A stretch of 60,369 bases of DNA. Origin: Halobacterium sp. KA-4. Its GTDB lineage: Archaea; Halobacteriota; Halobacteria; Halobacteriales; Halobacteriaceae. Numbering within the stretch: the first letter of the stretch is position 1; each line of letters opens with the position of its first letter. The translations under genes were made by a program, and so were the position numbers. Of this stretch, positions 42,387 to 51,437 are shown piece by piece. The DNA lies in NCBI RefSeq assembly GCF_021028995.1, contig NZ_JAJJZG010000017.1, positions 1-60,369 on the forward strand, given 5' to 3'. Below the pieces are notes generated by a model that was not told the origin of the DNA, searched no databases, and was given only the letters and a program-made list of their open reading frames with translations.

Positions 42387-43082
42387 ATGCTGGCCAACGA
42401 TGTTGAACAAGAAGCAACTTCGATATTGGATGTTCTCCAGCGGGTTCTTCAGCAGCGAATTGATGGCCGGAAGGCGGTTAGAGAACTGAAGGAAGCCGAT
42501 TACAATTGGAAGCAGATGGAGTGGCAGGGGTGGTATTTCGAATATAAAGCGTTCCACTCTCTGAAAGACGAATTGGGTGGAGGGGTCGGTCCGACCTTTG
42601 GGTCGACTGAATTTGACTATCAACGAAACTTCGTTTGGGACCTGAAGGCGCACTCGACGACGACGCCGAGTGGGAATGAACGGCGGGATATGTATCTCAA
42701 TGACAAGACTGCTATTGAGGATTGTATTCGTGAGAACGCCGGAATCGGGTTTATCGTTGCGCATGGCGATCCAGAATATGATGACGACGATAGATCGTTC
42801 TATCACTGGCACCAGGAGCTCAAGGGCGGCAAATCAGACTACGTAAAACGGCGGGAAGAACGCGATGCGCCGTCACGAGAACGGAAGAAAGCATTCCCCC
42901 TCAATCGGATCTCTGCGTATTTTGTTCCGACGATTGATGCACTCAGACAGGGCGAAGAGGATGGCTGGATTCGGCCACGGTCCCAGGGTCGGAATGCCGA
43001 CGGGAGTGAACGGCCGAAGAAATACGCGCTCTATCCAGATAAAGTTCCAGCAGAAGTGATCGCCGACGAGATAGAGTACTGA
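42387..43082 (+). CDS. Probable type II restriction endonuclease
   Basis: The protein of about 231 residues from MLANDVEQEATSILDVLQRV has a PD-(D/E)xK-like core: GWYFEYKAF (possible first Glu), then FDYQRNFVWDLKAHSTTTP with D-x-K, followed by the basic SERPKKYALYPDKVP tail. An alternative TTG start lies 13 codons upstream. The TATA-like GTTATCTAC about 25 bases before 42387 supports the ATG. It has no strong similarity that I recognise, but position and motif point to the partner of the methyltransferase. Confidence 0.6.
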   Translation: MLANDVEQEATSILDVLQRVLQQRIDGRKAVRELKEADYNWKQMEWQGWYFEYKAFHSLKDELGGGVGPTFGSTEFDYQRNFVWDLKAHSTTTPSGNERRDMYLNDKTAIEDCIRENAGIGFIVAHGDPEYDDDDRSFYHWHQELKGGKSDYVKRREERDAPSRERKKAFPLNRISAYFVPTIDALRQGEEDGWIRPRSQGRNADGSERPKKYALYPDKVPAEVIADEIEY

Positions 43083-43425
43083 GGTCGCGTATACAGCACC
43101 GCTAGATGTTGGGGTGGCAGCCCTTGTTGGGCTTGTTCGCTGTGAGTGCTCGGGAAGATGCGTTTCTTTTGCTTGACCGATTCGGAGTTGTTGGTGGTGC
43201 TGGCGCTGCTTTACGCGTTGGATTCTCAATGATTCCAATCACCGGCAATAATCACTGGTTTGGATGGGTGGTTCCGAGACGATTCACCGCTGAGCCGTCG
43301 CTCACCCCGGGTTGTTCATGGTCCTACACCTGATGTAGCGGCAAGCCATGGGGTGAAACAGCGACTAGCCGAAAATTTAGCCGACATGGCTCTGGTTTTG
43401 CGTCTATACGCTTTGAAGTTGGGTA
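43083..43425. other. Intergenic upstream of the pst operon
   Basis: No gene or repeat was supported. The pst promoter should lie here; TATACGCTTTG at about 43407-43417 is close to the GTG start and may be its TATA region. Confidence 0.35.
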
Positions 43426-44403
43426 GTGAACGAAACACCCACTCGCCGAGACGCGTTGCGGATGCTCGGCGTCGGTTCCGTTGCGTCGCTCGCCGGCTGT
43501 TCTAGCATCCTCGGTGGCGGTGACAGCCAGAACTCGATCCGTATCTCCGGCGGTGTCGGCCCCCTGCCGATGGTGCAGGTGTGGGCGGAGCAGTACCAAC
43601 AGAACAACGAAGTCTCCATCGACATCTCCGGCGGCGGCACCGGCGTCGGCGTCTCCGACGTACTGAACGACCAGGTCGACGTCGCGATGATGGGGCGCGC
43701 ACCCACCCAAGAAGAGCGCGAGCAAGGCCTCTTCGCGGTCCCGATGCTCCGCGACACCGTCGTCGGCTCGGTCAACCCGGAGAACCCTGTTCTCGACGCG
43801 ATTCAGGAACAGGGCCTCTCCCGGGCGGACCTAGAAGCCATCTTCACCCGTGAAGTCACGACGTGGGGCGAAGTCGTCGATGCCGAGTCCGACGCCGAGA
43901 TTACGGTGTACGGGCGGTCGGACGCCTCCGCGGCGTACAAGAAGTGGGCAACCTTCCTCGGGGACTACACCCAAAGCGATCTCTCCGATCAGAGCGACGG
44001 GAACTTCGACGGCGACCAGCAGGTCGCACAAGCCGTCGGCCAGGAGCCCACGGCCATCGCGTTCAACAATATGAACTACGTCTGGGACTTCGAGACGGGC
44101 AAGCTCTCGGGGAACGTCCGCCCGGTTCCCCTCGACCTGAACGACAACAACACCCTGGACGAGGACGAGTCCTTCTATGGCTCTCGCGACGAGTTCCTCT
44201 CCGCGGTCGAGGACGGCACGTATCCGGCGCCGCCCGCCCGCGAAATGTTCCTCGCGTCGAAGAACGGCTTCGACGACACCTCGAAGCAGTTCGTCGAGTG
44301 GGTCCTCACCGACGGTCAGTCGATGGTGCGGGACAACGGCTACGTGCCGCTGGACCAGAGCCGCCTCGAAGAGGCCCAACAGAAACTCGAAGACGGGGCC
44401 TGA
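43426..44403 (+). CDS. pstS: PstS, phosphate-binding lipoprotein
   Basis: PstS binds phosphate outside the membrane and hands it to PstC/PstA. The 325-residue protein has a Tat-like signal (PTRRDALRMLGVGSVASLAG, lipobox LAGC). The binding regions SGGVGPLP, SGGGTGVGVSDV and GRSDASAAYKKWATF are typical of this family. A GTG at 43426 is used as start. It ends 9 bases before pstC and is the first gene of pstSCAB. Confidence 0.93.
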   Translation: MNETPTRRDALRMLGVGSVASLAGCSSILGGGDSQNSIRISGGVGPLPMVQVWAEQYQQNNEVSIDISGGGTGVGVSDVLNDQVDVAMMGRAPTQEEREQGLFAVPMLRDTVVGSVNPENPVLDAIQEQGLSRADLEAIFTREVTTWGEVVDAESDAEITVYGRSDASAAYKKWATFLGDYTQSDLSDQSDGNFDGDQQVAQAVGQEPTAIAFNNMNYVWDFETGKLSGNVRPVPLDLNDNNTLDEDESFYGSRDEFLSAVEDGTYPAPPAREMFLASKNGFDDTSKQFVEWVLTDGQSMVRDNGYVPLDQSRLEEAQQKLEDGA

Positions 44404-44412
44404 GAACCCTAG

Positions 44413-45327
44413 ATGAGCAACGAGAGCACCAAACTGCGCCGACGGTTGGCCGTCGAGGGGGCGAGCAGCGTCTGGTTCCGCGCTGCGGGCTACTTCGCCG
44501 TTCTCGTCTTCGTGCTCATCGGGGCGACACTCGTCTGGCAGTCCCTGCCCATCCTCTCGCAGTACTCCCTCGTTGAGTTGCTCACGTCCGCGACGTGGGA
44601 TCCGGCACGAAACCAGTTTGGCTTCATGCCCGCCATCGTCGGGACGCTCGCCGTTTCGGGGATTTCGATGGTTATCGGGGCGCCGATAGCGATTCTCACC
44701 GCCATCTACCTCGCCGAGTACGCTACTGACCCGTGGAAGTCGATTATCTCCTCGTTCGTCGATGCGTTGGCGGCGATTCCGGGTGTCGTCTTCGGGTTAG
44801 TCGGTCTCATCGTCGTGGTGCCGTTCGTCAGGAACTATCTCGCGCCGGCGTTCGGCGCTGACAGCGCTGGACAGGGGATTCTCACCGCGAGTCTGGTGAT
44901 GAGCATTGTCGTGACGCCGTTCATCGTCTCGCTGACCGTCGAGTCCCTTGAAGCGCTCCCCCGCGAACTCCGTGAGGCGACGCTCTCACTGGGCGCAACA
45001 GATTGGGAAGTGACGAAACACGTCCTCCTGCGAGCGGCGGGGCCAGGCATCCTCTCGGCGCTCCTGCTGGGCTTCGGCCGCGTGTTCGGGGCGACCATCG
45101 TCCCGGCGATGCTCATCGGGAGTCAAACTGTCCTCCCGGAGAGTGTTTTCTCGCCCGGCCAGACGCTTACAACAGTCATCGTCAACGACTTCGGCGAGTT
45201 GATGTCGCTGCCGCTGACCCAGTCAGCACTCATCTTCGTCGGCCTGCTGTTGCTCGTCGTCGTTTGGCTGTTCAACTTCGCTGCGATGCTGTTGCGGCGG
45301 CGTCTCGAACGGAGGTGGCAGTACTAA
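44413..45327 (+). CDS. pstC: PstC, phosphate ABC permease
   Basis: The 304-residue permease has six membrane helices and the EAA loop (LPRELREATLSLGATDWEVT), which contacts PstB. It ends directly before the pstA ATG (45328). PstC and PstA form the phosphate channel. Confidence 0.93.
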   Translation: MSNESTKLRRRLAVEGASSVWFRAAGYFAVLVFVLIGATLVWQSLPILSQYSLVELLTSATWDPARNQFGFMPAIVGTLAVSGISMVIGAPIAILTAIYLAEYATDPWKSIISSFVDALAAIPGVVFGLVGLIVVVPFVRNYLAPAFGADSAGQGILTASLVMSIVVTPFIVSLTVESLEALPRELREATLSLGATDWEVTKHVLLRAAGPGILSALLLGFGRVFGATIVPAMLIGSQTVLPESVFSPGQTLTTVIVNDFGELMSLPLTQSALIFVGLLLLVVVWLFNFAAMLLRRRLERRWQY

Positions 45328-46188
45328 ATGGATCGTTACACCGAACAACGAATCGTCGACGGTCTCGTACGTGCCGCAACGGCAATCGTACTCGCCGTGC
45401 TGGCGCTGGTTGTCGGCGTGACACTCGTCCGCGGCGGCGGCGCACTGCTCGCCGACCCCTCGATCGTCGTTACGCCGCCCGGCTCAACGTACATGCTCGA
45501 CGGGACGGGTGGCTTCCTGCACGCGGTTCTGGGGAGCCTACTCATCGTCGTGCCCGCCACGGTTATCTCGACGGTGCTCGCGATTTCGACCGCGATATAC
45601 CTCCAGTCGGACTACTCCAGCAAGCGGTTCGCGGAGTACGCCAACCTCTTCCTGAACGTCCTCTGGGGGACGCCTCCCATCGTCTACGGCGTGTTCGTGT
45701 TGACAATCATGATCGCGGCGGGTACCCGCGCGAGTATGCTGGCGGGCATCCTCTCGATCACGATCTTCCAGTACCCAATCATCACCCGCTACACTGACGA
45801 AGCGCTGCGCTCGGTTCCGACCGAGCTGAAAGAGACCACCTACGGGCTCGGCTCGACCCGCTTCGAAACTATCCGCGTCGCAGCGCGCGCGGCGCTGCCT
45901 GGCGTCATCGCCGGCGTCATCATGGGATTCGCCCGCGGTATCGGCGACGCCGCAACGGTTCTGTTCACCGCCGGTGGGAGCACCTCGATGCCCGGTGGCC
46001 TGCTTGAACCGGCGACGACGCTGCCGATCCTCATCTTCCAGCAGGCAACCTCCTTCAACGCGGAGGTGCGCTCGCACGCTTACGCGGCCTCGTTCGTACT
46101 CATCGTGGCTGTGTTGGCGCTCATCGGTGCGTCGAAGCTGCTCGCTGGGCGGTTCGCCCGGTACACACCTGGAGGCCAACGCGAATGA
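45328..46188 (+). CDS. pstA: PstA, phosphate ABC permease
   Basis: The 286-residue permease has six helices and the EAA loop (VPTELKETTYGLGSTRFETI). It overlaps the start of pstB by four bases (ATGA). It is the partner of PstC. Confidence 0.93.
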   Translation: MDRYTEQRIVDGLVRAATAIVLAVLALVVGVTLVRGGGALLADPSIVVTPPGSTYMLDGTGGFLHAVLGSLLIVVPATVISTVLAISTAIYLQSDYSSKRFAEYANLFLNVLWGTPPIVYGVFVLTIMIAAGTRASMLAGILSITIFQYPIITRYTDEALRSVPTELKETTYGLGSTRFETIRVAARAALPGVIAGVIMGFARGIGDAATVLFTAGGSTSMPGGLLEPATTLPILIFQQATSFNAEVRSHAYAASFVLIVAVLALIGASKLLAGRFARYTPGGQRE

Positions 46189-46970
46189 CCGAGAAAGACA
46201 TCGCCATCGAAACCGACGACCTGCGCGTAACGTACACCGGCGACCAGCCCGTCGAGGCGCTGAAGGGCGTCTCCGTCGGGTTCGCAGAGAACGAACTAAC
46301 GACCATCATCGGTCCGTCGGGCTGTGGGAAGACCACACTCCTGAAATCGCTCAATCGTCTCCACGACATCGAGCCGAACGCTGAGGTGTCGGGCGACGTG
46401 TACGTCGAGGGCGAGCCCCTCTACAACACGGACCGGCCCGTCCCCGAAATTCGGCGGAAAGTGGGGTACGTCCCCCAGAAGCCGACGCCGCTACCGATGT
46501 CGATCTACGACAACGTGGCCTACGGGGCGAAACTCCACGACGATTACTCGAAAGCAGAACTGGACGAACTCGTGGAGACGAGCCTCCGGAAAGCGAACCT
46601 CTGGGACGAGGTTCACGACCGTCTCGACGCACCCGGTGCGGGACTCTCAGCCGGGCAGATCCAGCGGCTTTGCTTGGCCCGCTCGCTCGCCGTGGATCCG
46701 GACGTGTTGCTCTGCGACGAGGTTACCTCGGCGCTCGACCCGATTTCGGCGAAGGAGGTCGAGGACACCCTCGAAACGCTCAAATCGGAGTACAGCATCG
46801 TGATGGTGACTCACAGTATGGAGCAATCCCAGCGCATCGCCGACACCGTGGTCTTCCTCTACCTCGGCGAACTCGTGGAGAAAGCCGGCATGGAGAAATT
46901 CTTCGAGGACCCCGACAACGAGCGCACCGAGCAGTTCATCGCCGGCGAGACCATCGTCGACACACAGTAG
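46185..46970 (+). CDS. pstB: PstB, phosphate ABC ATPase
   Basis: The 261-residue ATPase has Walker A GPSGCGKT, the Q-loop in KVGYVPQKPTPLPMS, the signature LSAGQIQRLCLARSL (Ala in place of the usual Gly), Walker B VLLCDEVTSALDP and the switch His in VMVTHSMEQ. The operon ends without phoU, which usually follows pst genes, but a CNNM/CorC gene lies 85 bases downstream. Confidence 0.93.
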   Translation: MTEKDIAIETDDLRVTYTGDQPVEALKGVSVGFAENELTTIIGPSGCGKTTLLKSLNRLHDIEPNAEVSGDVYVEGEPLYNTDRPVPEIRRKVGYVPQKPTPLPMSIYDNVAYGAKLHDDYSKAELDELVETSLRKANLWDEVHDRLDAPGAGLSAGQIQRLCLARSLAVDPDVLLCDEVTSALDPISAKEVEDTLETLKSEYSIVMVTHSMEQSQRIADTVVFLYLGELVEKAGMEKFFEDPDNERTEQFIAGETIVDTQ

Positions 46971-47055
46971 CGATACGACCATTTTTGTGAGTGCCCGGCG
47001 GAAGGACTGATATGGCTCTTCATCGATTGACTCGCTCTCGATACGGGCGGTTCTG

Positions 47056-48384
47056 ATGGCTGACTTAGGCTTATCCGCCGCGAAACTCGGCGTTGCACTG
47101 TTCCTCGTGGTGTTGAACGGATTCTTCGTCGCTGCGGAGTTCGCCTTCGTTCGGGTTCGTGCGACCTCCGTCGAGCAACTCGTCGAGGAGGGCCGTGCTG
47201 GTGCCGGCGCCCTCCAGGACGTAATGGTGGACTTAGACAACTACCTCGCGGTCACCCAACTTGGGATTACGCTCGCCTCACTGGGCCTGGGGTGGGCCGG
47301 TGAACCCGCGGTAGCCGGCCTCATCGAACCTGTCTTGGGGTCGTTCCTCCCGGAAACGTTCATCCATCTGGTGGCCGTCGCGATTGGGTTTACCGTCATC
47401 ACGTTCCTGCACGTCGTCTTCGGTGAACTCGCGCCGAAGACGTTCGCAATCGCCCAAACTGAGCGGATTTCGCTGTATCTCGCTCCGCCGATGAAGGTCT
47501 TCTACTACCTCTTCTACCCCGGCATCGTCGTGTTCAACGGCGCAGCCAACGCGTTCACGGCATTCCTCGGCGTTCCGCCAGCGTCCGAGTCCGACGAAAC
47601 GCTCGGCGAACGCGAAATCCGGCGCGTCCTCGCACAGTCCGGTGAGGAAGGCGACATCGACGTCGCGGAAGTCGCCATGATCGAGCGCGTGTTCGAACTC
47701 GACGACACCACCGTCCGCGAGGTCATGATTCCCCAACCGGACGTCGTAAGCGTGGCCGCCGACGCCACACTGTCGGAACTCCGCGACACCGTCTTCGAAG
47801 CGGGTCACACGCGCTACCCCGTCGTCGAGGCCGACGACCGCACCCAAGTAATCGGATTCGTCGACGTCAAGGACCTCCTGCAGGCAAGCGAGCGCGAGGG
47901 CGAAGGGACAACGACGGCCAGCGACCTCGCTCGTGACATCCTCATCGTTCCCGAAACCACGACCATCAACGATCTGTTAGTGCAATTCCGCTCCGAACAC
48001 CGGCAAATGGCCGCTGTTATCGACGAGTGGGGCGCCTTTGAGGGGATTGCAACCGTCGAGGATGTCGTCGAAGCCGTCGTCGGCGACCTACGTGATGAAT
48101 TCGACGTCAGTGAACGCGAACCGTCGATTCGTCGGCGTGAGGACGGCAGCTACGACGTCGATGGAGGCGTCTCCTTAGCCGCTCTTAACGACGTGCTCGA
48201 TGCAGAGTTTGAACATCCGGCAGTCGAAACGGCTGCCGGATTGGTCCTCAACCAACTGGACCGTGCCCCAGAGGTCGGTGACCGAGTCGAAGTCGACAAG
48301 TACGGGTTTGAGGTGACGGGCGTCGACGGATCACGGATTTCGTCGCTTCGAATCTTCGAATCCGGCAGCGACGAGACGAACTAG
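47056..48384 (+). CDS. CNNM/CorC-type membrane protein (DUF21 + CBS pair + CorC_HlyC)
   Basis: The 442-residue protein has an N-terminal DUF21 membrane domain (about residues 5-190: LFLVVLNGFFVAAEFAFVRV, FLHVVFGELAPKTFAIAQTE). It is followed by a CBS pair (about 205-335: MIPQPDVVSVAADATLSELR, and ILIVPETTTINDLLVQFRSE) and a C-terminal CorC_HlyC domain. Such proteins are linked to Mg2+ export or to ion balance. Its closeness to pst may reflect Mg-phosphate balance, but it lies 85 bases away and may have its own promoter. Confidence 0.88.
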   Translation: MADLGLSAAKLGVALFLVVLNGFFVAAEFAFVRVRATSVEQLVEEGRAGAGALQDVMVDLDNYLAVTQLGITLASLGLGWAGEPAVAGLIEPVLGSFLPETFIHLVAVAIGFTVITFLHVVFGELAPKTFAIAQTERISLYLAPPMKVFYYLFYPGIVVFNGAANAFTAFLGVPPASESDETLGEREIRRVLAQSGEEGDIDVAEVAMIERVFELDDTTVREVMIPQPDVVSVAADATLSELRDTVFEAGHTRYPVVEADDRTQVIGFVDVKDLLQASEREGEGTTTASDLARDILIVPETTTINDLLVQFRSEHRQMAAVIDEWGAFEGIATVEDVVEAVVGDLRDEFDVSEREPSIRRREDGSYDVDGGVSLAALNDVLDAEFEHPAVETAAGLVLNQLDRAPEVGDRVEVDKYGFEVTGVDGSRISSLRIFESGSDETN

Positions 48385-48442
48385 GTAGCCAGACAAATCC
48401 CGGCCAGCAGGAGGTTTCCCGGCCAAAGGGGGAGGGAGGATA

Positions 48443-48844
48443 TTAATCGTTGGATTGGGTTGTCGTCGGTTCTGTCTCCGAAAGAGCGTCTTCGACGGTG
48501 TCGATCACTTCTCGGATGTTGAAGTCCTCGTTGGCATCAAGGGCGAACGCGACGCCATGCGTCTCGTTCGTTGGCACAGCAACGTCCAGCATTTCCTGAT
48601 ACACGCGCACTGTCGCCCGTAGCTCCTCCTCCTGATGCTCTTCGTGGAGGACGTGGCCTAACGCCTCGAACCGTAATTCTTCGACAATCTCGTCGACTTG
48701 CTCTGGTTCGTATTTCTGTTCAGCCCAGTCTGAACGGAAAACGTGGCCGACGCCTTCTCGGTCGTAATAACTTACTCCGATCATCGCCTCTTCACCCACC
48801 TCTTCCCTCAGGACAGCCTCCGTCCGTTTGGCTAACTCCTCCAT
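48443..48844 (-). CDS. Small acidic protein of unknown function
   Basis: The protein of about 133 residues from MEELAKRTEAVLREEVGEEA has a mixed alpha/beta pattern: VGHVFRSDWAEQKYEPEQVD, LHEEHQEEELRATVRVYQEM and TNETHGVAFALDANEDFNIR. It looks cytoplasmic and resembles small uncharacterised haloarchaeal proteins. The start at 48844 is chosen for its compact start and because an upstream extension runs into the promoter region. No function is known. Confidence 0.55.
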   Translation of the reverse strand: MEELAKRTEAVLREEVGEEAMIGVSYYDREGVGHVFRSDWAEQKYEPEQVDEIVEELRFEALGHVLHEEHQEEELRATVRVYQEMLDVAVPTNETHGVAFALDANEDFNIREVIDTVEDALSETEPTTTQSND

Positions 48845-49022
48845 GCCCACCAAACAATCATAACGAAAGTAAGTGGTTGTGGCCGTCTTGCCGAAATACT
48901 GCACGGGCGACTCCGGAGATAGTAACTGGAGTTGCGCGTCCTTACCTCTGGGGCCCTGAGCAGGTCATAGTTCTGTCTAAGAGACCCAAAACACTTAGTG
49001 CATAGTTCGCGTACTATGGAAT

Positions 49023-49652
49023 ATGTCGAACGCCCCAGCCTCCGTTCAGCCACCGGATGCAGGACATACAGCCCATCGGTTCTTCGTCATCCAGGAGCTA
49101 CTGGGCACCCCAGAACTCGCGCGGTTCTACACGGACATCCTGATCAACTCCCCAACGACAATCACGGCAGCCCGTGAACGCCAGGACTTCTCCAAAAGTA
49201 CCGCCTACAAGTACGCCAACATGCTGGAGGAATTGGGCGTCGCGGAGGAGCTGGACGAACACCAGGACGGCTCAGCACTCTGGCGAGCCGAACCTGTGAG
49301 TGGCGACTGGACCGATGAGATCACCCTTGAATTCGGCCCCGCCATCATCGCCGTCTACGGGGCAACAAGCGTTGACGACGATCTCGAACTCTACGTTGAC
49401 CGTCACGGGAAGGCAGCGCTAGCACCGGCGGTGATGGGCACAATCACCTATCTGCAGGGTGAGACGACCCGCCGCGGTGTTGCCGATGATCTCGACATTC
49501 CCGCTGTCGAAGCTATTGCGGTCACGCAAGCAATTGAACGAGTGCTTGTCGTCGTGAAGGACTTCGACCCGACGCTCAAGGACGTTACGTTCGATGTGGA
49601 CGCTCACGAGCGAGCAATCGAGCAGGGTCCGTACCAGCCCGCCGATGAGTGA
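49023..49652 (+). CDS. Winged-helix protein of a PIN-type toxin-antitoxin-like pair
   Basis: The 209-residue protein has a wHTH at about residues 45-80 (TTITAARERQDFSKSTAYKY, then ANMLEELGVAEELD) and a second HTH-like part (about 150-180: LQGETTRRGVADDLDIPAVE). Its stop overlaps the ATG of a PIN-domain start (ATGAGTGA at 49645-49652), the arrangement of haloarchaeal wHTH-PIN pairs. It may repress its own operon. The PIN partner is broken, so it is likely an orphan antitoxin or regulator. Confidence 0.6.
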   Translation: MSNAPASVQPPDAGHTAHRFFVIQELLGTPELARFYTDILINSPTTITAARERQDFSKSTAYKYANMLEELGVAEELDEHQDGSALWRAEPVSGDWTDEITLEFGPAIIAVYGATSVDDDLELYVDRHGKAALAPAVMGTITYLQGETTRRGVADDLDIPAVEAIAVTQAIERVLVVVKDFDPTLKDVTFDVDAHERAIEQGPYQPADE

Positions 49653-49725
49653 GGCCCATCCGTCGCCGTTCCCAACAGCGCTTCTCCTAGATACGAGCTT
49701 CCTCCGAACCATCGGTGGCACTGAC
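49645..49725 (+). pseudogene. N-terminus of a PIN-domain toxin, joined to an HTH_10 gene
   Basis: The first 25 residues or so read TALLLDTSFLRTIGG, with the first PIN Asp in LLDTSF. The frame then continues into GTVTVTVPPSADNRAFIEAC, a region of a bacterio-opsin-activator type regulator. The rest of the PIN domain is missing. The fusion is probably a deletion junction, not a functional protein. Confidence 0.6.
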
Positions 49726-50032
49726 AGCGGAACTGTCACTGTGACGGTTCCACCCTCCGCGGATAACCGGGCGTTCATCGAAGCGTGCGAGGAGACACTC
49801 GGAACGGTGTCCATGACTCGCCGCGAGTCGGTCCGTGGCACCGGGTCGATGGGCGACCTTCGATACGATCTGGAAGATATCGTGACCGAGAAACAATTCG
49901 AGGCGCTGCAGGCTGGGTTCTTCAAACTAGGTAGCGAGGCGGATTCCCCGCCCCACCGTGGGCGGGGAGGAAGCCGACACTCGCTGCCACAAATCACTAA
50001 CTACTAAGTATCCTACTCGTCTATTGAAGATC

Positions 50033-51250
50033 GTGGCGGACGACTACTTGAGACGTACCGCAATCACCCGCCCCATCCTCTCCGACGAACAGAAGCAACT
50101 GCTCGACACCACCATCAGCGAGTGGCAGGACGCCTGCAACATCAGCAGCCAAATCGGCTGGCGGACGGGTGAAACGCGGAAAACCTACCTCCAAGACCTC
50201 GCCTACGACACGGTGTTGGAGAAGACGCGTCTCGGGAGTCAACACGCAATTCTGGCCACCCACCAAGCCGCAGCCGCACTCGAAGGGGTCGACGAACTCG
50301 AGGAATTAGACGAGGAGTACAAGACCTCGCGTCCGAATTTCACCGCTGAGACGGTGAAATACGACACGCGGACGATGACGCTGTTCGACGACGAGACAGT
50401 CTCACTCGCAACGGTCGATGACCGGATTCGGTGTGACCTCGCGTTGCCGGATGAGGAAGACGGCTACCAGTACCAGTACCTCGAAGACGAGGACTGGGAG
50501 GTCACCGAATCCACGCTTTCTCGGCGTGATGGCGACTACTACTTGCATCTCGGCTTTCGCAAACAGAAGCCTGAGAAACAGGTCGAACGACAGGGCGACG
50601 ACGAGGACAGGACAGTTCTTGGCGTTGACCTTGGGATCGTCAACATCGCCACCACCTCGACAGCGTACTTCGCGTCCGGTCGGGAACTCAGGCACCGGCA
50701 TCGGGAGTTCGAGCGGATTCGCGGCAATCTCCAACAGACCGGCACGCAGTCTGCGCACCGCACGATCCAGCAGATGAGCGGCCGAGAATCACGCTACATC
50801 CGTGATGTCCTGCATCGTGTGGCCAACGACATCATCGAGGAAGCACTCATTCACGACTGCGAGTACATCGCCGTCGAGAACCTCCGACACATCCGAGAGC
50901 GTGCGCCCCCGGTCAAGGAGTTCCACCAGTGGGCGCACCGCCAACTCGTTGACCTCATCGAGTACAAGGCTGACGCGGAAGGTATCAGTGTTGAGTACGT
51001 CGATCCGGAGAACACGAGTCGACGGTGTCCGGAGTGTGGCCACACAAGTAAAGGGAATCGCGTCAGGCAGGCGGAGTTTGAGTGCGAGTCGTGTGATGCA
51101 ACGGCAAATGCGGACTATGTTGGAGCGAAAAACGTTGGATGGCGGTACGTCCGTCGTGGCCTACAGTCGTCGCGGCGGACGGGCGAGGGTCAACTCGCCC
51201 TGAAGTCAGGAGTAGTGACGCCGAACCGGGGATTCGTCCCGTCCCCCTAA
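50033..51250 (+). CDS. tnpB: RNA-guided nuclease TnpB (intact)
   Basis: The protein of about 405 residues starts at GTG 50033 (VADDYLRRTAITRPILSDEQ); earlier codons in this frame are element-end sequence. RuvC Asp is in VLGVDLGIVNIATTS, Glu in IAVENLRHIRERA and the last Asp in TANADYVGAKNVGW. The zinc ribbon reads CPECGHTSKGN...CESC. All family residues are in place. It is the second intact TnpB in the window, clearly different from the copy at 24934. No tnpA is linked. Confidence 0.9.
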   Translation: MADDYLRRTAITRPILSDEQKQLLDTTISEWQDACNISSQIGWRTGETRKTYLQDLAYDTVLEKTRLGSQHAILATHQAAAALEGVDELEELDEEYKTSRPNFTAETVKYDTRTMTLFDDETVSLATVDDRIRCDLALPDEEDGYQYQYLEDEDWEVTESTLSRRDGDYYLHLGFRKQKPEKQVERQGDDEDRTVLGVDLGIVNIATTSTAYFASGRELRHRHREFERIRGNLQQTGTQSAHRTIQQMSGRESRYIRDVLHRVANDIIEEALIHDCEYIAVENLRHIRERAPPVKEFHQWAHRQLVDLIEYKADAEGISVEYVDPENTSRRCPECGHTSKGNRVRQAEFECESCDATANADYVGAKNVGWRYVRRGLQSSRRTGEGQLALKSGVVTPNRGFVPSP

Positions 51251-51309
51251 TTGGGGGTAGAGGCCGAGTTCACTGACAAGCCCCGCGCCACCGTCGCGGG
51301 GCCGTTGAC
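51150..51309 (+). ncRNA. Probable omega-RNA (reRNA) region of the second TnpB element
   Basis: By analogy with IS200/IS605 elements, the RNA would span the tnpB 3' end and the right-end hairpin (about 51283-51301), with the guide coming from the host bases after 51309. The extent is inferred. Confidence 0.4.
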
Positions 51310-51437
51310 CGGCTTCTTCGAGGTCCCGCGAGAACACACCGGATAAGAAATTGCCGCGAAGATGGACGTCAGTGGCCCAACCTTCCAGCACCACGTCCGC
51401 AAAGGCATTCACCGAATTCTGAGCGTGGTGTTCGAAG

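Larger units (their letters stand above)
49925..51309 (+). mobile_element. Intact IS1341-type (tnpB-only) element inside the HTH_10 gene
   Basis: The left end (about 49925-49985) has a CCCCGCCC/GGGCGGGG hairpin, and the right end (about 51270-51309) has the stem CCCCGCG/CGCGGGG with tail GCCGTTGAC. Both flanks read GGNTTCTTC, and the host gene continues on both sides. Confidence 0.7.

Noticed and set aside
49594..50007. A PIN-HTH_10 fusion protein as a real gene product
   Set aside because: The PIN part stops after 25 residues and the HTH_10 part is cut by an element; it is better explained as a deletion junction.
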